Source: an uncultured Clostridia bacterium
GTDB taxonomy: Bacteria; Bacillota; Clostridia; TANB77; CAG-508
Length of the DNA stretch: 5,600 nucleotides
Direction: 5' to 3'
NCBI GenBank assembly: GCA_934131055.1
Contig: CAKOZB010000088.1
Span: 1-5,600 of the forward strand
The notes beneath the pieces are model-generated. The model saw only the letters and a program-made list of their open reading frames with translations, was not told the DNA's origin and ran no database searches. Below, in pieces: positions 1-4,672 of the stretch (position 1 is the first letter of the stretch; each line of letters opens with the position of its first letter). The position numbers and the translations under genes are program-made.

Positions 1-49
1 CCTTAATATGTTCTAATTTAGTATTTCTAGCAATTTCAATATCTTCCAT
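1..49 (-). CDS. fhs: Formate--tetrahydrofolate ligase, N-terminal fragment (cut by window edge)
   Basis: Only the first 16 codons are inside the window; they read MEDIEIARNTKLEHIK. The pattern of a short acidic lead, then IEIA, then K-L-E-H-I, matches the start of formyltetrahydrofolate synthetase, whose N-termini typically read like M-K-(S/T)-D-I-E-I-A-Q. The enzyme makes 10-formyltetrahydrofolate from formate, ATP and tetrahydrofolate in the cytosol, feeding one-carbon and purine metabolism. The start is well fixed by AGGAGG (plus 55-60), 5 nt before the ATG. The gene lies about 150 nt downstream of yuiD on the same strand, with a long inverted repeat between them, so it may have its own leader or be read from the upstream operon. 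No convincing promoter was found between the hairpin and the start. The call rests on 16 residues only. Confidence 0.7.
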   Translation of the reverse strand, partial: MEDIEIARNTKLEHIK

Positions 50-80
50 AATGGCCTCCTTTTATTATTAATGGCATATA

Positions 81-197
81 ACTTTGAAAATAATTTCAAT
101 TTTTGAATAAATCAACTGGAAGTGCGCCTTTGAGGGGTCGAATGAGCCCCGACCAAGCACGACATGTTGATTTTTCAAAAATAAATTTTTTCAAAGT
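81..197 (-). repeat. 117-nt long inverted repeat with GC-rich core, upstream of fhs
   Basis: Arms at 81-116 and 166-197 are near-complete reverse complements: all 32 nt of the right arm can pair with the left arm, which has four extra single bases that would bulge. Arm ends read ACTTTGAAAA and TTTTCAAAGT; inner ends read AAATCAAC and GTTGATTT. The 49-nt core (117-165) is about 59% GC (29 of 49) in a region near 25% GC. Inside it GTGC (122-125) pairs with GCAC (157-160), and two competing tip stems exist: GGGG 134-137 with CCCC 147-150, or GGTCG 136-140 with CGACC 150-154. The element begins 6 nt after the yuiD stop and ends about 30 nt before the fhs start. There is no T-tract, so it is not a classic terminator. 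It could be a structured fhs leader, an mRNA 3'-end structure or a MITE-like insertion. The structure is seen directly; its role is unknown. Confidence 0.7.
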
Positions 198-203
198 GAA
201 TTA

Positions 204-653
204 TTAAAATATTAGTCCCACAATCAAGCCTACTATCGCACCCACAAATACCTGAAATGGCGTGTGTCCTACTAATTCTTCTAACTTTACATTGAATGTC
301 ATTTTTGAGAGTTCAGAATCTGGATTTGTCATTATCTCGTTTAGTACATGAGCTTGTTTCCCAGTTTCATACCTTACACCACACGCATCATACAGAACTA
401 CCATTGAAAATACGAATGATAAAGCAAATAATGGAGATGAAAAACCTTGGCTACGCGCTATCATTGTTGTTATTGAAACAACAACTGCTGAATGAGCACT
501 TGGCATACCACCAGCACCCCAAAGTCTTCTAATATTCAATCTTTTTGTTTCTGCATATTCCCATATTATTTTAAATAATTGTATTCCAATCCATGTAAAG
601 AATGGCACAACTAAATATCTATAATCATTATAAAAATTCACTAAATTACTCAC
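204..653 (-). CDS. yuiD: Divergent PAP2 family membrane protein (DUF212, YuiD-like)
   Basis: The 149-residue product is hydrophobic with several membrane segments (roughly residues 14-31, 52-66, 73-89 and 133-148). It carries the family signatures GGMPSAHSA (48-56), DACGVR (89-94), GKQA..LNE (98-106) and GHTPFQVFVGA (129-139). These identify the DUF212 or 'acid phosphatase/vanadium-dependent haloperoxidase related' family, a divergent relative of PAP2 phosphatases. The SAHS motif resembles part of the PAP2 active site, but no substrate has been established. A start at GTG 680 would add nine residues (QRERNTTRV-type, polar) but has no Shine-Dalgarno sequence. GTG at 653 is preceded by AAAGGA 11 nt upstream and gives a family-like N-terminus (SNLVNFYNDYRY), so it is preferred. 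The gene follows xseB closely as the last gene of the asp23-nusB-xseAB run; in Clostridia yuiD homologues occur near xseB, ispA and dxs. Confidence 0.88.
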   Translation of the reverse strand: MSNLVNFYNDYRYLVVPFFTWIGIQLFKIIWEYAETKRLNIRRLWGAGGMPSAHSAVVVSITTMIARSQGFSSPLFALSFVFSMVVLYDACGVRYETGKQAHVLNEIMTNPDSELSKMTFNVKLEELVGHTPFQVFVGAIVGLIVGLIF

Positions 654-706
654 TCTTGTTGTGTTCCTTTCTCTTTGCACTAATTCTAGTTATAATATAG
701 TTACAA

Positions 707-937
707 TTAGTCTTCCTTTGGCACAAAATTATCTTCTTTAATTTCTCCACCATCGTTAATCAACATTGTAATCTTCTTTTCTGCTGAATTTAAAAAGTCA
801 TTACATTTTTTAGACAAATTCATTCCCTCTTCGAATTTTTTTACAGATTCGTCTAATGTTAAATTTCCTTTTTCAAGTTCATTTGCAATGCTTTCTAATT
901 GTTTCATCGCATCTTCAAAATTTATATCTTCGTTCAT
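707..937 (-). CDS. xseB: Exodeoxyribonuclease VII small subunit
   Basis: The 76-residue product has the usual XseB size and sequence: FEDAMKQLESI (7-17) and LEKGNLTLDESVKKFEEGM (21-39), then a second helix with CNDFLNSAEKKI. It forms the helical hairpin that packs on XseA to make exonuclease VII, which degrades single-stranded DNA processively from both ends to short acid-soluble oligonucleotides in the cytosol. The C-terminal tail is acidic (GGEIKEDN...PKED), as is common. The start ATG has AAAGGA upstream with a fairly long gap of about 12 nt. The gene lies 44 nt downstream of xseA on the same strand, so the two subunits are almost certainly co-transcribed. Confidence 0.95.
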   Translation of the reverse strand: MNEDINFEDAMKQLESIANELEKGNLTLDESVKKFEEGMNLSKKCNDFLNSAEKKITMLINDGGEIKEDNFVPKED

Positions 938-981
938 ATTAAATAGTATTCCTTTCTCACAGTACTAATTCATTTTTATAA

Positions 982-2175
982 CTAATCTATTGTTGCTGTT
1001 TTTTGTCCATCAGATAGTCTTAAATTTACTTTTTCTCCTGAATTTAAATCATCTACAGATTTTATCACTTTACCACTTTCTTGCTTTGTTACAATGCTGT
1101 AACCTCTTGTTAAAGTTTTTAATGGACTTAAAGAATCTAGTTTAGCAGTCTCTTTTACAAAGCTTGTCTTTGCTTCTTTCAATTTTAACATCATGCTATT
1201 TTGTAAAGCTTTCACTTTCATATCAATTACCATATATTGCTCATTTATTTTCTGAGTTGGATTCTTGTATGCAGATCTTGCCATACATTTTTCATATGAT
1301 AATCTCATTAATTCTATTTTCTTTTTTAGAGCAACTTTATATCTGTTATTATATAATTTTAAAGTTTCTCTTACATCATCTATGTTAGCAACAGCTAGTT
1401 CTGCAGCAGCCGATGGAGTTGGTGCTCTTAAATCTGCTACAAAGTCTGCAATAGTAAAATCTGTTTCATGTCCAACTGCAGAAATTATTGGTAGTTTCGA
1501 ATCATAAATTGCTCTTGCCACAATTTCTTCATTAAATGGCCATAGGTCTTCAAGCGAACCTCCACCTCTACCTATTATAAGAACATCAGCAAGTTTATTT
1601 TCATTCATAAACTTAATTCCTTCTGCAATTTTCTCTGCAGCTCCAGGTCCTTGCACTGGAACAGGGTATAGTCTAATATGTGCTCCTGGGTTTCTTCTTG
1701 TACTAACATTAATAATATCTCTTATTACAGCACCTGTATTAGAAGTTAAAACTCCTATTGTTTTAGGCATAAATGGAATTTTCTTTTTATGTGACTCTGC
1801 AAATAATCCTTCTTGTTCTAGCTTTTTCTTTAATTCTTCATATGCAGTGTATAAACTTCCAAGTCCATCTTCCTTCATGGCTTTTGCATAAATCTGATAA
1901 ACTCCATCTCTTTCAAACACAGCAACACTGCCTAAGACCATTACCTTCATTCCGTCCTTAGGCATAAAAGATAAATGTGTAGTGTAGCTTTTGAACATTA
2001 CACATTTTATTAATGAATTTTCATCTTTTAAAGTAAAATACATATGACCAGTATAATGATTTTTAAAGTTTGATATTTCTCCCTTTACCAAAACATTATT
2101 TAGCATTTCATCGCCATCAATTTTGTTCTTTATGTATTTGTTTAAATCTGTTACCGTAATTGGATTATATTCCAT
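982..2175 (-). CDS. xseA: Exodeoxyribonuclease VII large subunit
   Basis: The 397-residue product is full length for the family. An N-terminal OB-fold that binds single-stranded DNA covers about 4-100 (ITVTDLNKYIK, VKGEISNFK, GHMYFTLKD). The catalytic domain follows from about 120: GVLTSNTGA (141-149), RRNPGA (160-165), GRGGGSLEDLWPFNEE (202-217), GHETDFTIAD (235-244) and LRAPTPSAAAE (249-259). A long charged helical region (about 265-345) comes next, then SPLKTLTRGYS (350-360) and a short C-terminal strand segment. D153, R203, H236 and D239 align with residues known to matter for catalysis in E. coli XseA (D155, R205, H238, D241). With XseB it cleaves single-stranded DNA to oligonucleotides. 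The start ATG is preceded by AAAGGGA 5 nt away. A hairpin at 2205-2236 separates it from nusB. Confidence 0.97.
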   Translation of the reverse strand: MEYNPITVTDLNKYIKNKIDGDEMLNNVLVKGEISNFKNHYTGHMYFTLKDENSLIKCVMFKSYTTHLSFMPKDGMKVMVLGSVAVFERDGVYQIYAKAMKEDGLGSLYTAYEELKKKLEQEGLFAESHKKKIPFMPKTIGVLTSNTGAVIRDIINVSTRRNPGAHIRLYPVPVQGPGAAEKIAEGIKFMNENKLADVLIIGRGGGSLEDLWPFNEEIVARAIYDSKLPIISAVGHETDFTIADFVADLRAPTPSAAAELAVANIDDVRETLKLYNNRYKVALKKKIELMRLSYEKCMARSAYKNPTQKINEQYMVIDMKVKALQNSMMLKLKEAKTSFVKETAKLDSLSPLKTLTRGYSIVTKQESGKVIKSVDDLNSGEKVNLRLSDGQKTATID

Positions 2176-2204
2176 TTCAGTCCCTTTCTCTTAAGGTATA
2201 TACT

Positions 2205-2236
2205 CAGTTGAAAAAAATATAATTATTTTGCAACTG
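2205..2236 (-). other. Intercistronic hairpin between nusB and xseA
   Basis: CAGTTG (2205-2210) and CAACTG (2231-2236) are reverse complements, and the bases between continue as an A/T helix (AAAATA with TATTTT, loop of about 4 nt, slight asymmetry). The hairpin starts 4 nt after the nusB stop and ends about 30 nt before the xseA start codon. No T-tract follows it on the minus strand, so it is not a standard terminator. It may stabilise an upstream mRNA or be an RNase processing site. AT-rich hairpins of this size can arise by chance in this composition, so the functional claim is weak. Confidence 0.45.
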
Positions 2237-2240
2237 GCTC

Positions 2241-2684
2241 CTACTGTTCGTTGCTTTCATCAGCAACCTCTTTACTATTTGAATTATTTTCTTCGACTAT
2301 TTTTGCAAGCACACCATTAATAAACGCTGGCGAAGAGTCTTCTCCATATTTTTTCGCCATGTTTACAACTTCATTTATTATTATTTTAAAAGGTGTTTGC
2401 ATATAATTCATTTCATATATAGCAAGTTTTAATAAAGAAACATCTACTTTAGATATTCTCTCTATAGTCCAGCCAGTTTTTAGGTTCTTCGCTATTTTTT
2501 CTGTTATTTCTTCGCCATGTTCCTTTATTCCACTAGCAACATTTTTTACATATTCTCTAGTTCTTCCATCTTCTACTTCTGTACTATCTAAAAATAATTT
2601 TACCTGAGCTTTGCTATTCTCTTTTTGAATCTCTTGGCTATAAATATAGCAAAAAGCAAGCTCTCTTCTAGTCATTTCTTCCAT
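2241..2684 (-). CDS. nusB: Transcription antitermination factor NusB
   Basis: The 147-residue all-helical protein shows NusB hallmarks: TRRELAF (5-11, the arginine-rich N-terminal helix that contacts RNA), W72 followed by RISKVDVSLLKLAIYEM (76-92), INEVVNMAKKYG (103-114) and FINGVLAKI (121-129). NusB pairs with NusE (ribosomal protein S10), binds boxA RNA and keeps RNA polymerase from terminating early in rRNA operons. The C-terminus (about 131-147) is an acidic tail beyond the core fold. The ATG is preceded by AAGGGGAT; a second in-frame ATG three codons later is also possible. It starts 13 nt after the stop of the DUF2273 gene, so it is tightly coupled to the asp23 module. Confidence 0.96.
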   Translation of the reverse strand: MEEMTRRELAFCYIYSQEIQKENSKAQVKLFLDSTEVEDGRTREYVKNVASGIKEHGEEITEKIAKNLKTGWTIERISKVDVSLLKLAIYEMNYMQTPFKIIINEVVNMAKKYGEDSSPAFINGVLAKIVEENNSNSKEVADESNEQ

Positions 2685-2697
2685 TAAAATCCCCTTA

Positions 2698-2901
2698 CTA
2701 CAATCTATCTATAAAATTCTTTAATTTATCTTTTACTTCTGTTTTATTGTGTTGCACGTAATTTCCTATGTATATTCCTAAACATATAAAAACTATCCAA
2801 ATAATTAATTCATATAAACGAGTACATAATATTAATATTGCAATTAATGCTCCGATGATTGCTCCACCATATGTTCTAAGAAACTTTTTTATATCGTTCA
2901 T
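2698..2901 (-). CDS. Small membrane protein, DUF2273 family
   Basis: The 67-residue product has a short polar N-terminus (MNDIKKFLRTYGG), two closely spaced hydrophobic segments (about 12-28 and 31-48, with GAIIGALIA and GIYIGNY) and a basic/acidic C-terminal amphipathic stretch ending in DKLKNFIDRL. This layout and its place directly after amaP fit DUF2273, a small membrane protein that accompanies Asp23/AmaP proteins in Firmicutes; its biochemical role is not established. The reading frame extends up to GTG 2922, but that codon has no ribosome binding site and AAAGGA lies inside the extension. ATG 2901 (AAAGGA 12 nt upstream, or GGA 7 nt upstream) is therefore preferred. It most likely sits in the cytoplasmic membrane beside AmaP. 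Confidence 0.8.
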   Translation of the reverse strand: MNDIKKFLRTYGGAIIGALIAILILCTRLYELIIWIVFICLGIYIGNYVQHNKTEVKDKLKNFIDRL

Positions 2902-2957
2902 AATTTTTTCCATTCCTTTCACTATTTACTAAAATACAACCTAAGTTTTTTTATTTT

Positions 2958-3518
2958 CTATGCTTCTTTTGTGTCTTTTACTGGTGTTACCATATCTTTT
3001 ACTTTAATGTCTAGGCTCTTTACTTCAACATCTAAAGATTTTTTTATCGCATCTTTTACACGTACTTGAATGTTATTGCTTAAATCTTTTATAACAGCTT
3101 GGTCTGATACAGCTATTGTTAGTAAAATTGATAAATCGTTATTCTCATCTAATGTTATTTTTGATTGTTGGTCTTTTACACCTTCAAATCCTGCAACAAC
3201 TGAATTTACAATGCTTGTTATTGTTTCCTTTGTTACCAATAATTTTCCATCATCATTTTCAAGCATTATGCCATTTCCTACACTTTTTTCTTCATCTGTC
3301 GAAGATTCAAAAAATATTCCTTTTATTGCAAATAAAAGAAGAACTACATTTAATCCTAATAAAATATTGCAAGTAGTTTGGTCTGCTAATGCCTTTGTTA
3401 CAAATACATATAACCCTGTAGCATCAACCCATCCAAATATGCAAGCACTTGAAATTACTGCCATTAATAGTATTAAAACTGAAAATATACATAGTATCAT
3501 TTTGTCTAAAAATTTCAT
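2958..3518 (-). CDS. amaP: Alkaline shock response membrane anchor protein AmaP (Asp23-domain)
   Basis: The 186-residue product has two N-terminal membrane helices (about 7-29, MILCIFSVLILL..., and 51-69, NILLGLNVVLLL...) and a cytoplasmic Asp23-like domain (about 80-175). The latter includes LLVTKETITSIVNSVV, the SILLTIAVSD strand, LSNNIQVRVKDAIKKSLDVEV and VKSLDIKVKDM. This is the AmaP arrangement: in Staphylococcus aureus AmaP tethers Asp23 to the membrane, and loss of the complex triggers cell-wall stress responses. The frame is open back to GTG 3551, but that stretch holds the ribosome binding site GGAGG (3527-3531), exactly 8 nt before ATG 3518, so the shorter start is clearly right. 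It follows asp23 after 62 nt that contain a strong hairpin. Confidence 0.88.
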   Translation of the reverse strand: MKFLDKMILCIFSVLILLMAVISSACIFGWVDATGLYVFVTKALADQTTCNILLGLNVVLLLFAIKGIFFESSTDEEKSVGNGIMLENDDGKLLVTKETITSIVNSVVAGFEGVKDQQSKITLDENNDLSILLTIAVSDQAVIKDLSNNIQVRVKDAIKKSLDVEVKSLDIKVKDMVTPVKDTKEA

Positions 3519-3526
3519 TTCATTTT

Positions 3527-3531
3527 CCTCC
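3527..3531 (-). promoter_or_regulatory. Ribosome binding site deciding the amaP start
   Basis: GGAGG on the minus strand lies 8 nt before ATG 3518. It falls inside the open frame that would begin at GTG 3551, so it argues strongly for the ATG start and against an 11-residue N-terminal extension. Confidence 0.85.
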
Positions 3532-3544
3532 ATATACTTATTTA

Positions 3545-3568
3545 AAGGCACGATTAAAAACGTGCCTT
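3545..3568 (-). other. Strong hairpin between asp23 and amaP
   Basis: AAGGCACG (3545-3552) and CGTGCCTT (3561-3568) form a perfect 8-bp stem with an 8-nt loop. It lies 12 nt after the asp23 stop and ends about 13 nt before the amaP ribosome binding site. On the minus-strand transcript the loop is U-rich (TTTTTAAT), but the sequence after the stem is TAAATAAG, not a U-tract, so it is unlikely to be an efficient intrinsic terminator. A partial terminator, a 3'-end stabiliser for a separate asp23 mRNA, or a processing site would all fit; any of these would let asp23 be made in excess over its membrane anchor. Confidence 0.65.
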
Positions 3569-3580
3569 ATATAAGTTTAA

Positions 3581-4036
3581 TTATTCTTTAACTTCGTTTT
3601 CTGTGTTGTCTTCTTTTTCTTCTGTTGCTGCTTCTGTGTTTACACCTTGTACATGTACATTAACAGCTACAACTTTTAATCCTGTCATTCCTTCTACTGC
3701 AGTCTTTACTCTGTTTTGAATATCGAATGCAACATCTGGAATTCTTGAACCATATTCAACTATAATATTTACATCTATTTTTGTTTCTTTTTCTCCAACG
3801 TCAACTTTTATTCCTTTTGATAAGTTCTTTTTACCACTTAAAACTTCTGAAATTCCACCAGCAAATCCGCCAGCCATTGCATATACACCTGGTGCATCTG
3901 ATACAGCTTTTCCTGCAATTATTGCAACAACATCATCAGCTATTTGAATATTGCTTGTTTCTCCTTCTGTGTTTTCAATTGTTATTTCACTTTCATTTAT
4001 TTGCTCGTTTTCCTTTACATTTTCATCTTTTTCCAT
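3581..4036 (-). CDS. asp23: Asp23/Gls24 family envelope stress response protein
   Basis: The 151-residue soluble protein has acidic, low-complexity ends (about 1-28 and 133-151) around an Asp23/Gls24 (DUF322) core. The core includes IQIADDVVAIIAGKAV (30-45), APGVYAMAGG (48-57), KNLSKGIKVDVGE (70-82), the strand KIDVNIIVEYG (86-96), IPDVAFDIQNRVKTAVEGMTG (99-119) and VVAVNVHVQGV (122-132). Members are abundant cytoplasmic proteins found near the membrane in Gram-positive bacteria; in S. aureus Asp23 is held there by AmaP and linked to cell-envelope homeostasis. The start ATG has GGAGG 7 nt upstream, and a consensus-like promoter lies 62-90 nt upstream. It is the first gene of the run through amaP, the DUF2273 gene and nusB. 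The symbol reflects family, not proven orthology with the staphylococcal gene. Confidence 0.92.
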   Translation of the reverse strand: MEKDENVKENEQINESEITIENTEGETSNIQIADDVVAIIAGKAVSDAPGVYAMAGGFAGGISEVLSGKKNLSKGIKVDVGEKETKIDVNIIVEYGSRIPDVAFDIQNRVKTAVEGMTGLKVVAVNVHVQGVNTEAATEEKEDNTENEVKE

Positions 4037-4065
4037 AATGGTACCTCCATATATTTTATTTTTTA

Positions 4066-4085
4066 TTAAATAGTTTTCTATTTAA
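4066..4085 (-). other. 5'-end hairpin in the asp23 leader
   Basis: TTAAATAG (4066-4073) and CTATTTAA (4078-4085) form a perfect 8-bp stem around a 4-nt AAAA loop (minus strand). The predicted transcription start is near 4091, so the stem would sit within about 6 nt of the mRNA 5' end, well clear of the ribosome binding site. Such 5' stems often protect mRNA from decay. The stem is nearly all A/T, so its stability is modest. Confidence 0.4.
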
Positions 4086-4097
4086 CCGTTCTTCTAT

Positions 4098-4126
4098 AGT
4101 ATACCAATTAATTCGATTTTTTACAA
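4098..4126 (-). promoter_or_regulatory. Sigma-A-type promoter for the asp23 operon
   Basis: On the minus strand a -35 box TTGTAA (4121-4126) and a -10 box TATACT (4098-4103) are separated by exactly 17 nt. Transcription would begin near 4091, giving a leader of about 55 nt before the asp23 ATG. It lies downstream of the antitoxin and the toxin remnant, so the envelope/nusB/xseAB run has its own promoter. Confidence 0.7.
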
Positions 4127-4169
4127 GAGTTTTTCCTATATTTTTTCTTTCGTTTTTTATGAAAACATG

Positions 4170-4271
4170 TTATATTAAGCCTTCTAAATAGTTTCTTCCA
4201 CCATAATAAAAATGTACTATATACACGGTATTTCTTTTCTTATTAACTGTATATAATAGTACATAATTTAT
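4170..4271 (-). pseudogene. C-terminal remnant of a RelE/ParE family toxin
   Basis: Read on the minus strand to TAA at 4170-4172, this frame encodes about 33 residues, starting NYVLLYTVNKK and ending VYIVHFYYGGRNYLEGLI. This closely resembles the C-terminal strands of RelE/ParE toxins, which commonly read GNYR-(V/I)-LY-x-V-(D/E), then V-Y-I-(V/L)-x-x-x-x-H-G-R-(R/D)-(N/D)-Y and end in LL or LI. A full toxin is about 90-100 residues, so the N-terminal two thirds, with most catalytic-face residues, are missing. The frame closes at 4281-4283 inside the end of the antitoxin gene, and no start codon with a ribosome binding site serves it. It lies directly downstream of a Phd/YefM-type antitoxin, where the partner toxin normally sits. 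An internal deletion that removed the start of the toxin is the simplest reading. Confidence 0.62.
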
Positions 4272-4507
4272 ATTCCATATTTAGCATTCCACTCCTTAAA
4301 AACTTCTTCTGCGTCACTTACTCTTCCAAGTTTTATATCTTCTTCTGCTTTTATTAAGTTATTTTTTATTTTATATTTTATTAAACTTTTTTTATATTCC
4401 TCCATACTCATAAGTATTACATTGTTTTTATCGTTTTTTGTAACAACCACCTCTCCATTCAAATTTACTGCCATCTCTAATTCTTGTAAATTTGTTAATT
4501 GTTGCAT
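4268..4507 (-). CDS. Phd/YefM family type II antitoxin (partner toxin decayed)
   Basis: The 79-residue product has the Phd/YefM pattern: an N-terminal segment (NLQELEMAVN), GEVVVTKNDKNNVILMSMEEYKK (18-40, written here in pieces as GEVVVTKND and VILMSMEEY), then a helical, acidic C-terminal half (residues 49-79) that would normally wrap the toxin and ends in EWNAKYGI. In an intact pair it would dimerise, bind its own promoter and neutralise a RelE/ParE mRNA interferase or gyrase poison. The start ATG has AGAGGTG 5 nt upstream and an extended -10 promoter about 30 nt upstream. The frame looks undamaged at both ends, while the downstream toxin keeps only its C-terminus, so this is probably an orphan antitoxin. 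It is divergent from mutS2. Confidence 0.8.
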   Translation of the reverse strand: MQQLTNLQELEMAVNLNGEVVVTKNDKNNVILMSMEEYKKSLIKYKIKNNLIKAEEDIKLGRVSDAEEVFKEWNAKYGI

Positions 4508-4538
4508 ATTAACACCTCTTTTCCATAAACTTATAATT

Positions 4539-4567
4539 ATTATAACACATATTTCACTATCTTAGAA
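4539..4567 (-). promoter_or_regulatory. Extended -10 promoter for the antitoxin gene
   Basis: On the minus strand a perfect TATAAT (4539-4544) is preceded by TGT, giving an extended -10 (TGTTATAAT). The -35 position at 17-nt spacing (4562-4567) reads TTCTAA, a weak match, as is usual for extended -10 promoters. Transcription would begin about 25 nt before the antitoxin start codon. Confidence 0.6.
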
Positions 4568-4614
4568 TAATTTTTTACCATTTTTATTTTGTTTTTGAAC
4601 TTTTAAACAATTTA

Positions 4615-4643
4615 TGGAAATGTACTGTATTCTGTGTTATAAT
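4615..4643 (+). promoter_or_regulatory. Extended -10 promoter for mutS2
   Basis: A perfect TATAAT (4638-4643) is preceded by TGT, an extended -10. The -35 at 17-nt spacing (4615-4620) reads TGGAAA, matching four of six consensus bases. Transcription would begin near 4650, leaving a leader of about 20 nt that holds AGGAG at 4661-4665. Confidence 0.65.
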
Positions 4644-4672
4644 ATTGGGTAGTTTTATTTAGGAGTTTTATG

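Noticed and set aside
49..75. Direct repeat TAATGGC (49-55 and 69-75) around the fhs ribosome binding site
   Set aside because: Seven bases in AT-rich DNA, one copy overlapping the start codon region; likely chance.
81..197. Integron attC-like site (inner arm ends AATCAAC and GTTGATT, 5-nt unpaired spacers on both sides, single-base bulges)
   Set aside because: Each box misses the RYYYAAC/GTTRRRY pattern at one position, the helix continues about 25 bp outward from where a real attC ends, and no integrase or gene-cassette array is visible.
81..197. ZTP (pfl) or tetrahydrofolate riboswitch in front of fhs
   Set aside because: The position is right for such a switch, but I cannot find the conserved blocks of either class (for example the CCGCCUGGGC-like end of ZTP RNAs), and a 32-bp AT-rich closing helix is not part of those folds.
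81..197. Transposon-type element with target duplication
   Set aside because: The bases outside the two arms (CATATA on the left, GAATTA on the right) do not form a direct duplication, and there is no transposase; the idea is kept only as an alternative.
204..680. Longer yuiD start at GTG 680
   Set aside because: No ribosome binding site, and the added residues are polar and not typical of the family; GTG 653 has AAAGGA upstream.
3545..3568. Intrinsic terminator ending the asp23 transcript
   Set aside because: No run of T follows the stem on either strand; kept as a hairpin of unknown effect.
3070..3591. 173-codon plus-strand open frame opposite amaP
   Set aside because: It is antisense to a gene with clear family signatures and a good ribosome binding site; its composition is that of a reversed coding strand and it matches nothing recognisable.
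4021..4050. Nearly identical initiation regions of asp23 and fhs (GGAGG, then CCATTATGGAA)
   Set aside because: Both are simply strong initiation sites of highly expressed genes; the shared bases are few and expected.
4220..4266. Short minus-strand frame starting ATG right after the antitoxin stop (MYYYIQLIRKE...)
   Set aside because: It stops after about 15 codons, has no ribosome binding site, and the neighbouring frame carries the toxin-like sequence instead.
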